Assembly (NCBI GenBank): GCA_004352715.1
Contig: SCFE01000111.1
Location: 766,467-830,466, forward strand
Length of the DNA: 64,000 nt
DNA from: Hofstenia miamia
Lineage: Eukaryota; Xenacoelomorpha; Acoela
Direction of reading: 5' to 3'
Positions 1-10,482 of this stretch are shown in pieces. The stretch's first letter is position 1. Each line of letters opens with the position of its first letter. A program made the translations under genes and the position numbers. The notes beneath the pieces were generated by a model. That model saw only the letters and a list, made by a program, of their open reading frames with translations. It did not search any database and was not told the origin of the DNA.

Positions 1-165
1 TGAAAGATTGGTAGCTTAAAACCATAAAACTTTGAAAACACCATGCTCTTATATAAAATTGAAAACTGTAAAGATATTATTGGTTCTGTTACTATAATAT
101 TACATGGTCTACTATTTTATTTAGTTCATTTTGTTAGTCTTAGTTTTAAAGTTGATCTAAAGCCC

Positions 166-358
166 ATGCTACACGAACAACTTTTGTCGCCGATTTTTCT
201 CGTCCGAACGAACAAATTTTGTTGTTGATTTGGTATGCTATACGAACAACTTTAGTCATTTAATTAGTTTTCGACAAAAGTTGGGGAGAGGATGCTGCAT
301 GAACGATTTTAGTTGGCAACAAAAATTGATGATAAAAGTTGTTCGTGTAGCGTAGTGT
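166..358. mobile_element. Short inverted-repeat element (Harbinger-like MITE), copy A
   Basis: The left end (atgctacacgaacaactttt) recurs in inverted orientation at the right end near 325-355 (aaaagttgttcgtgtagc). The two ends pair over about 40 bases with a few mismatches. A second, internal copy of the end motif (atgctatacgaacaacttta) starts near 235, so the arms have been duplicated inside the element. Non-coding. The flanking trinucleotides (taa on the left, tta on the right) do not match perfectly; assignment to the PIF/Harbinger group rests on copy C at 3227-3400, which has a clean TTA duplication. Related copies lie at 2445-2677 and 3227-3400. Confidence 0.6.
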
Positions 359-780
359 TACAACAACTTTTTTGTTTCAGTTACTTCACTGTACAATATT
401 TAAGAAAGAATTACAAGAATATCCGAATATGCAGAAATATTTAAAATAAGAAATATTAATATTTCTCATGTAACAACAATTGAACTAAAATATGAAAATA
501 TTTTTCAATATTTGTAAATCAATACTTCGAAAATGCATAAAGTACGTATTCTCGACCCAGGGGCTTCCATCTGGGGGGAGAAATCTACATGAAAAATTGG
601 GGGGTCAGCACTTTGGTGTACACATAGCCACCTGGGTCATATTCTATATGTCAAAAATTTTTTCACTTTTAAGAAACAAGGTGGGAGGTCCAACTAGAAT
701 CAAAAATCTTATTTTCTTTTGAGAGTCTCAAAACAGGTAGTACATATTAAAACTTGTGCCCACAATATTATATATTGTTC

Positions 781-1879
781 TGATCCAAGTCCATACTAAA
801 GACAGGCTATGAAGTCGCTTCTGTTAGAAACTTAGCGGAGATATTTACAACTGGTCAATCAACAGCTGCTGTTCTAGAGGATAAGATTGTAGATATATTT
901 TTTAAATGGGATATTAGGTGGTCATCATTAATCTCTTAGTGCTTTGATGGTGCGTCTAATATGAGAGATGAAATGAATGATCTGCAAGCCAAAGTTTGCG
1001 TTAGGTCTCCAAAGGCTTTGTACAATTGGGTTATGCACACCGTTTAAATCTAGTTATTGAATGAATGATAGAGAGTTGCATTCCACTTAGAAATGCCAAG
1101 GGGAATTACCCAAGAGCTTTACGTTTACTTTGGTGGCAGTGTAAGACATTAAGCTTTTGTCAATGCACAGGCTCATCATAGATATAAGAAGACATTAAAG
1201 CGTACTAGTAAAACAACTAGAACTTGAAGAAGTGTAGAAAATGCCATCGTGGTCATTATAAGCAGGTATGATGAAATAATAACTGCCTTAAGCAACCTCT
1301 CAGAAAGTGCGGATGCAGAGACTGTTGTTGGTGCTAATGGTCTACTTCACCAAATAAACGACTTTACTTTCATTTTAATCATTTTCATTGTTGACGATAT
1401 CCTTAAGCGAACAGGACCTGTTTCTCGAATTTTTTCAAGCTATTTCAGTAGACCTTGAAATTGCGGCTAACTCAATAGAAGCTTTAAAATGTAGCCTGAG
1501 TTCTTGTCGTGAACGAACTCATTTTAATGACGTGCTTGAAAGTGTCAAAAGCTTTGCTGCCAAGCAACATATTGATATAACCTTCCAAAATCACTGCCAA
1601 CGAAAAAGATTATATGCTGATAGGTCAGTTGGTCATGAAGACCGATCAGTTGATACCTTTTTTTATGTTGATACTTTTATCCCCGCTATAGATTTGATTC
1701 TTACTGAAATACAATGGCGCTTCTCAAATAATACCTTGGCTGTACCAGGAAGTATGATGGCCATTTCTTCTGGACGCTTAGTTGATGCAAATGATTATAG
1801 TTTGGGTGATGTGGATGCATTCTTTCTCCCCTGTCTCGACCTATGCTATAGAATGTACGTAGTAACTTCGTTATGCTGA
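781..1879 (+). pseudogene. Decayed hAT-type transposase (DUF4371/ZMYM1-like group)
   Basis: Translation recovers family landmarks in order but in different frames. Positions 847-1000 read TTGQSTAAVLEDK, then CFDGASNM, close to the conserved 'CRGQ.YDGASNM' block of DUF4371-type hAT transposases, with an in-frame stop at 937-939 just before it. Positions 1029-1058 read GYAHRLNLVI, matching the 'HC.AHRLNL' block, one frame over. The open segment 1388-1879 reads AISVDLEIAANSIEALK and later VDTFIPAIDLILTEIQWRF, the typical helical region and 'LD.I...L..RF' block. The enzyme would be a nuclear cut-and-paste transposase. The N-terminal zinc finger and the C-terminal dimerisation domain were not seen, and no terminal repeats or target duplication could be assigned. 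Clearly non-functional: at least one stop and two frameshifts. Confidence 0.75.
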
Positions 1880-1889
1880 TTGCATACAT

Positions 1890-2440
1890 TAATCGCTCTA
1901 AAAACTATCTCTAAATTAATGAAATCACATTATTAAAAATACGATATCATAGAGCTACGCGGCCTACAGAATGTTATGTAAACTGTGTCATTGCGTATTT
2001 TCATTGGAGAATGGATTATCACTGTGTAATAATGAGGAAATTAAAATTCACCTTGTTTACTTTGAAATTAAAGCAAGCATCAATTACCTGCACAATTTAA
2101 ACAAAGCTACGCTATGATCGACTTCTCAATCAAAATTGATCATTATTTTATTACTCGCAAATTTCAATTGTTTTTGTTTACTACAAAGGATTCTTTTTGA
2201 TGAGTTAATTGTTTTAAATTAATGCTGATGTGCAAGTATACAAAAGAAATGTGTACATAATGATGTGTTTGTTTTAACATAAAAACTTTGCTGATCATGA
2301 TTCTAAAAATTAGCTAATTTTATATTTTTCAATGGAAATGTACTCTGAAAACAATTGAAATTATATCTTAAAATTGTTTATTTATCTTTCAAGGTGATAA
2401 TTACTAGAAAGTTGGAGAATTATTTCTCTGACAAAAAAGT
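1890..2440. other. No recognisable feature
   Basis: AT-rich sequence without a convincing open frame, inverted repeat or RNA gene. It may include the decayed 3' part of the preceding transposon. Confidence 0.5.
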
Positions 2441-2444
2441 TGGT

Positions 2445-2677
2445 CGGAGCACCCTGTTACACGAACATTTTTTGTCATTTAATTACTCAACGACTCAAGT
2501 TGACAAAAGGGGTGCTGCACGAACAAATTTTATTGTCCAATTTTTGTTGGACCGAACGAACAACTTTAGTCTAAATAATTACTCCCGATTTTAGTTGTGG
2601 AAGAACGTTCGACAGGAACGATTTTCGATGGCCAACAAAAATTGGCCACAAAAGTTGTTCTAGTAGCATGGGCTTTA
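2445..2677. mobile_element. Short inverted-repeat element (Harbinger-like MITE), copy B
   Basis: The right end (acaaaagttgtt then agtagcatgggct) is the reverse complement of the left end of copy A (agcccatgctac, then gaacaacttttgt), followed by tta. The left end near 2446-2475 (ttacacgaacattttttgtc) is more diverged. As in copy A, extra copies of the arm motif occur inside (gctgcacgaacaaatttt near 2512; gaacgaacaactttagtc near 2553). Non-coding. Confidence 0.55.
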
Positions 2678-2951
2678 GGCATGTCAAATGTTTTTGATAC
2701 GTACACTTCTCTCGGGTCAAATTTTGGAAGACGACTCGGGTCAACTTATCATTCGTGCCCAAAAGTTTTAAAACGTGTCCACTCCTTTTGTAGTGTTTCT
2801 AATGTCTTTTGCAAGTTTTACTGTAAGAGCAAAAAATTTTTACCTTTGATACTAATACGTATATATTGGCATTAAATTAAAAGTTGCTTATGAATTTTGG
2901 AAACAAGCTCGCAATTTATGCATTGAGGAGATATTTAGCAATGAGAACAGT

Positions 2952-3188
2952 TCAATTAGAGAGACAGCTTTCAAAAATATATTTAGCATAAAATTCAAAA
3001 TGCATTCCGCGTGTACAGCTCTTCTTTTTTGCTTGAACGTTCAACGGTATGTTGACGAATAGACACGCGAGCCCCTGCTTAGCACTACATTGATTTGCGT
3101 ACCAGCAGAACCCATCAATGCAAAGGATTTTCTTATAGCAATAATCTGTGGCGCAGAAAGATCTTTGAGCCGTTACCGTCAATTGGGC
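2952..3188 (-). CDS. Possible coding exon, cysteine-rich segment, unknown protein
   Basis: An open frame on the minus strand with less AT-biased codons than its surroundings. It starts after an acceptor-like ...ttaatag at 3189-3195 and runs to a stop at 2952. The translation is cysteine-rich: eight cysteines within about 70 residues, including SFCATDYCYKKILC and DGFCWYANQC, with several spaced 4-5 residues apart. This resembles small disulphide-rich secreted domains in general, but I recognise no family. No signal peptide or upstream exon was identified. Alternatives: a chance frame, or part of an old element. Seen: open frame, cysteine pattern, acceptor-like site. Inferred: exon status. Confidence 0.22.
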   Translation of the reverse strand, partial: AQLTVTAQRSFCATDYCYKKILCIDGFCWYANQCSAKQGLACLFVNIPLNVQAKKKSCTRGMHFEFYAKYIFESCLSN

Positions 3189-3226
3189 CTATTAAATAAT
3201 TCAAACAATCACCAAGAGGTGACTTA

Positions 3227-3400
3227 AGGCCATGCTACACTGGCGATTTTTGTCCAAACTTTTGTCAGGATTTTTGTGTGCTACACTGCGGATTTTTGTT
3301 TAAACTTTTGTCAGGATTTTTGTGTGCTACACTGCGGATTTTTGTTTAAGCAAAAATCTGGACAAAAGTTTGGACAAAAATCGTCAGTGTAGCACCCCCT
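3227..3400. mobile_element. Harbinger-like MITE, copy C, with TTA target duplication
   Basis: A 174-bp palindromic element. The left end reads aggccatgctacactgg then cgatttttgtcc. The right end reads ggacaaaaatcg then tcagtgtagcacccc. It is flanked on both sides by TTA (3224-3226 and 3401-3403), the target duplication length and type of PIF/Harbinger elements. The left arm contains a 46-bp direct duplication (units near 3259-3304 and 3305-3350), so the arm motif 'gctacactg' appears three times in direct orientation and once inverted. Confidence 0.65.
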
Positions 3401-3403
3401 TTA

Positions 3404-4721
3404 GTTTGTAAGCATCTATCACGTGATTGTCAAACAATTTTAAGAAACGTTCCTTTCAATCGCATATTTGCACTAATGTTAATGCAAGGGGATGAAGAAA
3501 AAAGCATAAAAATAATTTGTTAACTCAAATCAGAAAGGACATGTCATTTACCTAATTTACTAACTAAATGTTTTTAAAATTGACAGAAGTCAATGTTGAG
3601 ACATACCACTGTGCTTCCCTGGCTCGCCACTTGCAAATGATGAACATGAAACTATTGTTAATCACTAAGCAATGATAATATGAAGAGTTTTGGAAGCCAA
3701 TAGCAAAAAACGATAACAAACTCACAGCTTTTTATAGATAGTGCTTATAAAATTCTGTAAAATTTTTGGAAATCTTATTAAACCTGAATAAGCCATAGCT
3801 TCCCAAAAATGAAATTTTTAAAAATTTTGAAACTGGCCCATTCAATTTTAAAAACACGATTACGCAACATAAAAAGATCTCTCGATTGGTGCTAGCATGC
3901 TAAAATTGGATAGTTTTAAAAAGAGGATTTTTCATATATTAAGAAAATGGCTATTTTACCCAATTTCACTAGAAGTTGGTGAGATATCACCTATAGCATT
4001 TAATGCTATTTAAGACTATATTAAAATCAAATCGATTAGTTCCTATTTTCTTAATATATTTAAAATCCCTTATAAAAAATCGTAAAAATTTACAAGTTCT
4101 TAATAGAAGTGTCAAAATGCATTTACTGCATTGGCCTCCAAATTTCGACGGCAGTATATAAATGCGTGCTCCTGTCGTATTATATAGTAGGCCTTAGATT
4201 ACCTTTGACAATATCTAAACTGTAATTTGCCCCTAAATAGAGGCTGACATTAGACAAATTTCCAGTATATTTGTTCTAAGAGCATTTTGTAATTAAAATA
4301 TGCGACGGCGAACGTACATGTTCAATATAGGTCTAAGCTTGAAAATATATAATTCTATACGCTACACTTTGAGTAAATTTCTTTGAATTTTCAGTAACAG
4401 GCCCATGGTAATTGCACCCAGGTAATACTGTGAATTCGCACTATTCAAAATATATTTATAACAATATTAGCGGAATGTATATACATGCATTAAAAATTTT
4501 CTGCAACGCTGTCACGCTAGCTATAAATTCGTTTTTACTAATCAGTAAACAAATCGTGGAAATAAATACAAATCGGGAGAATAAATTCTCTGAAAATGCA
4601 AAGCGGTTGCAAATTATAAAAGATCCAATTTTTTTAAGAATCTCAAGTAAGAAGAACTTGATTTACACTAATAATGTATAGGTTTGCATGAATATACTGT
4701 TATATCTTGTAATTTCTTTAA
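3404..4721. other. No recognisable feature
   Basis: AT-rich, with short open frames only (the longest near 4412-4681 has random-looking composition). No RNA gene or transposon end was identified. Confidence 0.5.
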
Positions 4722-5649
4722 TAATAGTTATTTTATTAATTAAAAGTTTTCGGTACTAATGTCCTTATATAACCGCGTGCTATCGCGTGTTACCGCGTGC
4801 TACGAATAGGTTAATTATGCAAAGTTATCGGTCTATATCTATTATTTTTTAAACTTTTTACGTATATTATTAGATTTTTGTGGTTTTTTACCCTCTATTA
4901 TTGTTTAATTTGTCTACGTGTTCCGCATTCACCCTATTCTATACCTTCACCATATGCGACTATATACATATACAAATACAAGCATGAGCAGTTAAATCGA
5001 AAAGAACTTTTTATGACCTGTTCATAGTATTGATTTACTAAACAAATTACTTAGAAGTGCATCGTAAGTGTCCGGATGTCTATATGCTACAGGTGTAAAT
5101 ATCATTTGAAACATTGACGCAGTTGTCATTCTCTTTTTGTTAAGGTAAATCGTTTTATTTCTACTATATACCTAAGCCTCATCACTAATAGTTATTTTAT
5201 TAATTAAAAGTTTTCGGTACTAATGTCCTTATATAACCGCGTGCTATCGCGTGTTACCGCGTGCTGCGAATAGGTTAATTATGCAAAGTTATCGGTCTAT
5301 ATCTATTATTTTTTAAACTTTTTACGTATGTTATTAGATTTTTATGGTTTTTTACCCTCTATTATTGTTTAATTTGTCTACGTGTTCCGCATTCACCCTA
5401 TTCTATACCTTCACCATATGCGACTATATACATATACAAATACAAGCATGAGCAGTTAAATCGAAATAGAACTTTTTATGACCTGTTCATAGTATTGATT
5501 TACTAAACAAATTACTTAGAAGTGCATCGTAAGTGTCCGGATGTCTATATGCTACAGGTGTAAATATCATTTGAAACATTGACGCAGTTGTCATTCTCTT
5601 TTTATTAAGGTAAATCGTTTTATTTCTACTATATACCTAAGCCTCATCA
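4722..5649 (+). repeat. Tandem duplication, two copies of about 464 bp
   Basis: The segment beginning taatagttattttattaatt at 4722 begins again at 5186 and is repeated almost without change to 5649 (period 464-465). Differences are few: about four substitutions and a one-base insertion, for example gaaaagaac versus gaaatagaac. The near identity shows a recent event. Each unit contains a short internal repeat (cgcgtgctatcgcgtgttac). Non-coding. Confidence 0.95.
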
Positions 5650-5736
5650 ATCATAAATCATTCATAGCCAATAATTCTAGAATGATTTTTAGATATACTC
5701 GTGTTATCTGCTAAAGTTCTCCGTGGTGTATTTATG

Positions 5737-6414
5737 CCCCATGTAGCCACCACCAGTGGTCCATTGGTGGAGAAGTAGTGGCAATTGCAACCATCAGTGG
5801 ACCACTGGTGGACGACTAGTGACATCTGATTTACTTTTAATCATAAATAAGATATGAGCTAATACTTGCAAGTAAAATATTATTCATTATGCTTCTTACA
5901 TCTCATAAATATACAAAATTCATTTTGAAGACCTTTTTTGCATTTTTTTGCTTGCAAAAATTGTAACATATATGTGAAGAATAAAATTTCAAAATAATTT
6001 ATGATTATTCCCGAACTTTGAAATTAATGTCTATATGAGTACTTAAAATTGGGCAAAAATTATTTTTAATTATTGGAAAAAAATACTGCTTAAAATTGCA
6101 ATTCGTTCTGAAATTGAAAATTAAATTTAATTGGACATTTTTGTATGCTTGTTGTTATTGTTTATAATAAAGAAATTCTTTCTAATTTCCATTACCAAAT
6201 TAAAATCAATATTAATGCTAAGCTTGCAAGAATTTTCTTCAACCCTTTGTTGGGCTGGTGTTGGTTTAAACTGCAAAGTTTTAACTATTTATCAATATAA
6301 AAGTCAAAATCCTGCTTTTGCCATCAGTGGCGCACTATTTAGCCACTGGTGCACGGGTGGACAAATCCAATCACGTGATCCATCGGTGGTCCATCAGTGG
6401 TTGGCTACGTAGGG
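5737..6414. mobile_element. Non-autonomous DNA element with long inverted ends, complete copy
   Basis: The left end, ccccatgtagccaccacc followed by agtggtcc, pairs with the reverse complement of the right end at 6360-6414 (ggaccac, atcagtggttggctacgtaggg). Both ends carry further copies of the 'cca(c)nngtgg' motif (accactggtgg; gccactggtgcacgggtgg), giving clustered short inverted repeats. The 678-bp interior has no coding frame. I could not define the target duplication, so the superfamily is open. Left-hand copies recur at 48764-49405 and 52921-53590. Confidence 0.75.
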
Positions 6415-7999
6415 CTCTGCACCCACTTACCGCACCGCCAGTCGAATATTGAAAGCGGCATCACACAGCAAGATTTCTATATTTAGGCTCTTTTGTTAAA
6501 TCACGAATCAGGGTTTATGATCTAAAACGTACGCCTCCTGGATGTCATTCTCAGGTTCCTCAATAAATGATTATCAAATAGAGCGATGGTTATTCTAAGA
6601 TTATATTTGAACTAATTAAACTTTTACATTATTCAAGAACATAGATTTCTTCATACTGATGTATATCAAAATATAACCATCGTATTACAGGCACTAAGAA
6701 AGCACTGCAAACCATGATATGTTTCGGTATAACCGCCGTATTTATAAAAACAATCATGATGGAATAATCTTACTTATTGCCAAAAACTAAATCATTCTTT
6801 GTAGGCATGTTAAACTAAACTCCCAACATATAACTGGCACTCACATTACGAAAGTATATGAGTGTATTTTATTGAAAATTAGCAATATACCAGCTTGCGA
6901 ATTTTACCTAAAATGGTTTAAGTGGAGGATACTGTAATTATTTCTAAATTTTCATTGTTTAAATCTATATCTACATCTAGTAATATTTTTTAGCATAAAT
7001 GGAAAGGATATATATTTCATAATCATGATTATTGCACTAGAGGCAATTGAACATGCCATAATCTGAATGCGTACATTTGTAAATCTGATTTTTTATGACA
7101 AAATCTGTAAATGGCTTGTATTGTGAATTTACTTGAATGCTAATCATTATTTTAACTTCACTCTTAATTGAAATATTTCTTCTTATTCTTGAAATGTAAT
7201 ACTAAGATATTCGCTAAGTTTCCCAAGGTACCATATCTTAGATCTCGAACAGAAATATTAAAATATTCATTTTTATTATCGTGAACTTGCGGTCCGGGTA
7301 GTCTTAGAAGTCTGAATCAAAAAGATAGCTTGAATTGATTGTTTACTAAATATAAACTTTTCTTACATTGATTCATTTCGCACGTTCGTCCCCTAAGACA
7401 TTAGCATTACATCACCATATAATAGAAATTTCATTTATATTTGAAATTAATTTTTAATATTCCTTGGGCAAATCTATAAACTTTTGAGAATCTATAGGTC
7501 ATGATTGCTAGGAATGTAGCCAAAGGGGATGCAGCACCTTACCAGTAGATTTTAGCTCACCCTGTTGCCATCCTACATACATTATAATATAATTTTACTT
7601 ACAAAGGCAAAACATGTAAGCCATTTCGCTTTGCTCTAGAGCATGTATTAATCATGCTATTGTTTAAAGTTGTTAAACAGCATTGTATTTAATGATCTAG
7701 TGACTACTAGTGGTGAGAAATTAAAATGATTCAAATGTCTTGAGATGAGTTAGCGTCGATTTTCGTACTACAATGTAACATATTTGTTAAACAGGTATAG
7801 TAGCAAAAAATGCGCTTGGAAAAAATTTGGATATAAATATAGCATTTATTATCAGGTTCTTCTTTGCTTTCATTTTGAAAAATTAAGTTGCTTCGTCTTA
7901 GTTGGTAATTGATGATAATCCCAGCAACGAGGAAGTGCAAAATGAATTTAGCCGCTTCCGAATGTAACAAGAATTTTCCAATTTAGAAATTGCTTAGCG

Positions 8000-8001
<2 letters not shown>
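6415..8001. other. No recognisable feature
   Basis: AT-rich with no supported gene. The open frame at 7731-7970 on the minus strand has no domain or codon-use support. Confidence 0.5.

Positions 8002-8094
<93 letters not shown>
8002..8094. repeat. (AT)n microsatellite
   Basis: A dinucleotide tract of about 90 bp with a few interruptions (tttatat, tttgcat). It is continued after the inserted element as the (AT)n at 8481-8520. Confidence 0.95.
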
Positions 8095-8098
<4 letters not shown>

Positions 8099-8480
8099 GC
8101 TGTGCGGTTGCGAGCATTTCATGACCTTAACCTAACCGTTGATTTTTTTCTAGTAACTGTAACCGCCCTAGTTTTTTTAAAACACAAAACAAAATATTTA
8201 AGTATAAATTTCAACAAGAATAACAAAAATGTAAAACGTCTTTTAAACAAAATTTATGGAAGGCGTCTTTCGACTGATCAAATAACAATCAGTTCTTTGA
8301 CGTGATCAGTTAATTAGCACGTGATCCCTTAATCGCTGTTGGTAAATTATCGAATGCAAATTTTCCAATGAAATTAAATTCATCTTAACGCAATTTGCTG
8401 ATAAACGGAGTACGGGTACTCTACAATTAGTTAAATTTCTGTTAGGCAGAAGAGAATGATATCAGAAAATCTTAGCTCTA
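8095..8480. mobile_element. Small element inserted in an (AT)n tract (hAT-like ends)
   Basis: A 386-bp unit that starts TAGAGCT and ends AGCTCTA, sitting inside an AT repeat so that both flanks read atatatat (compatible with an 8-bp target duplication, though trivially so in such sequence). The terminus TAGAGCTG resembles the ends of the elements at 24093-24520 and 45036-45434 (TAGAGCTGGG). The interior is non-coding. Only 7 bp of inverted repeat are certain. Confidence 0.5.

Positions 8481-8520
<40 letters not shown>
8481..8520. repeat. (AT)n microsatellite
   Basis: About 40 bp of AT dinucleotides, interrupted by one atgt; the right part of the tract split by the preceding element. Confidence 0.95.
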
Positions 8521-9163
8521 GCTTTGTCAGGGTTAACATTTAAAGTGAAAAATGGCAGATTGATATTATGTTTTCTTCTTTTTACATGCATATCTATGTT
8601 CGTCTAAAACCTTAATTATACTGATATTAATGAAATTCCGTTACCATGAAATTGCGTTCCCATGTAGCACCAATTAGTTTCTTAATTTTTATAAAATTAT
8701 TATTTCAAATATGTCAATATTTGGTGATGAGATAATCTACTAACCAGAAAGCAATACGGCACTAATATCCTTGCCTATCGTACTTATATTATGAATCCTT
8801 AATCAATGGTTACCAGTCATTTTTAAAAGAAACACTGATTCACCTTAAAATTAATATTGATTTCAATGAATAATGTGATGCATAAATAATGACACAAAAT
8901 GCGATACCTTGGTTTGAATAACACAGACATTACAAGAAATTTAAACAGTGCCATGTGACGTCAGCAAATAACTAGTGAAAGTGCGGCGTAGATTATGCAC
9001 TATGCTTAACTGTAAGTGAAAGAGGTTTTTTACAAATTTATATATCTTAAAATTAATAGATTATCTAGCTCATCATCAATTGTTTAAACGCTATTGGTTT
9101 ACTATGCAATGCAAAAAAAAATTTGTTTGTAGTCATCGNAAATATATATTAAATTTGATATAG

Positions 9164-9166
<3 letters not shown>
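8521..9166. other. No recognisable feature
   Basis: No open frame or repeat of note. Position 9139 is a single undetermined base. Confidence 0.5.

Positions 9167-9196
<30 letters not shown>
9167..9196. repeat. (AT)n microsatellite
   Basis: About 30 bp of AT dinucleotides, roughly 55 bp downstream of the tRNA gene's 3' end. Confidence 0.95.
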
Positions 9197-9199
<3 letters not shown>

Positions 9200-9235
9200 T
9201 AATTTGAATTGAAAATACCATGCAAGACAAAGTGA

Positions 9236-9249
9236 AAAAATAAAAAAAT
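9236..9249 (-). terminator. RNA polymerase III terminator of the tRNA gene
   Basis: Minus-strand T7 and T6 runs directly follow the discriminator base. Confidence 0.7.
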
Positions 9250-9319
9250 TGCGCAAGTCAGAGTCGAACCCGGATCAACAGCTTGGAAGGCTGCTATGCT
9301 ACCACTACACCACCTGCGC
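9250..9319 (-). tRNA. tRNA-Gly (anticodon TCC), T-arm imperfect
   Basis: On the minus strand the sequence begins GCGCAGGTGGTGTAGTGG, contains the anticodon arm CAGCCTTCCAAGCTG (anticodon TCC, glycine) and the T-loop GGGTTCGACT, and ends CTTGCGC plus a discriminator A. The 7-bp acceptor stem closes with one G-T pair. A-box-like (TGGTGTAGTGG) and B-box-like (GGGTTCGACT) promoter elements are present, and runs of seven and six T follow the 3' end immediately, a good RNA polymerase III terminator. The T-arm is one base short compared with ordinary metazoan tRNA-Gly, and its stem has a mismatch and a wobble pair. The gene may therefore be a recent pseudogene or a divergent functional copy. Confidence 0.85.
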
Positions 9320-10237
9320 TCGAAAATATTCTACAGTATTTCGAGTTTAGAATTGCTTTTTAAGAAAGAAAACAATATTCATTTCAAGTATGTTTTATTA
9401 TCATGTAATTGATTGCGTCATTTTGTTTTGCGGTTAGAGGGCTACAACAATTTGTGCTAGAATTTCTTGTAATGACAACTTTATTTGGAAACAATTTGAG
9501 TGAAGCTGCTCCCTTCCTTAAGAATAGCATTATCCTGTGTGAGTAATAACAAATGATACATAGTAGATGTACGCTTATGAAATAATTCCTCATCATTCAA
9601 TGGGCCCAACTAATTTTGGATTTTAGACTATCCTTTTAGAACAAAGGTTCAAGCTCAAAGTTTATGTTCCAATGAAAGTTACGTTTAGCATCATTGCCAC
9701 CAGATAGACATGTATTTGCAAAATGGATGCTTTGTGTTTCTATATAGGGACAAACGTAATTTTTTACAGATCAACAGAAAATTTACAGCGAACATCTCGT
9801 AAAATGCGCTTGGCTATTAGTTTTCTGCGAGACCATTGCTTTTTGGGATTTACTTTGAGCAATACCATGTGATTGAGAATGGGCAAATCGGAGCGGGTAT
9901 GAGGCAAATTTTTTTAATGTGGTTACTCATGGGGCAAAAGTGGGGTAAGAACACTTTTGAGTTGAGAAAAACTGAACAAAAGAGTTGCCAATTTTAGGGA
10001 ATGTAAAAGTAATTTTCTTGCGTCCCAGTTCTCTACTTGATAAAATTTTCATTGACTTGGAAATTGTGAAAATCAATTATCATGCATTTCCAACTTTATC
10101 GAAATTGGATTCCATTCAATAATATCAACAAGATCTTTTTGATCTGATTTCTCATCAACAGGCTTTGCAATTATCCTTGCATAAAATATTAGCATTATAG
10201 AGTTAAAATTTGCTATTTAGCTATTAATAATAATATG

Positions 10238-10243
<6 letters not shown>
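9320..10243. other. No recognisable feature
   Basis: Short random frames only. Confidence 0.45.

Positions 10244-10279
<36 letters not shown>
10244..10279. repeat. (AT)n microsatellite
   Basis: AT dinucleotides with one interruption. Confidence 0.9.
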
Positions 10280-10282
<3 letters not shown>

Positions 10283-10482
10283 AGTAAATTTCTATTTATA
10301 GTAATAGTGTGAAATGATTTTATATCTTCTAGGCAGTAAGGATTCAAAATATTTAGCAATGGTAATGGGGTGTATTGCTATGAAAATTGTCATCCAACAA
10401 AACAAATAGTTTTTAGAGCGAGAACTTTTTGAGTGGGCAATTTGGGGCTGTAGAACATAAATTTGGCAATATGGGACAGATG

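Noticed and set aside
492-722. 76-codon frame as a gene
   Set aside because: Contains g-rich and palindromic cagggg/ctgggg sequence of element-end type; no protein features.
166-2677. One composite transposon with copies A and B as its ends around the hAT relic
   Set aside because: The outer ends match each other, but each copy also has its own inner arm, and the relic is of hAT type, which does not fit TTA/TAA flanks. No whole-unit target duplication was found.
7731-7970. 79-codon minus-strand frame as a gene
   Set aside because: Random composition, no domain, no splice or start context.
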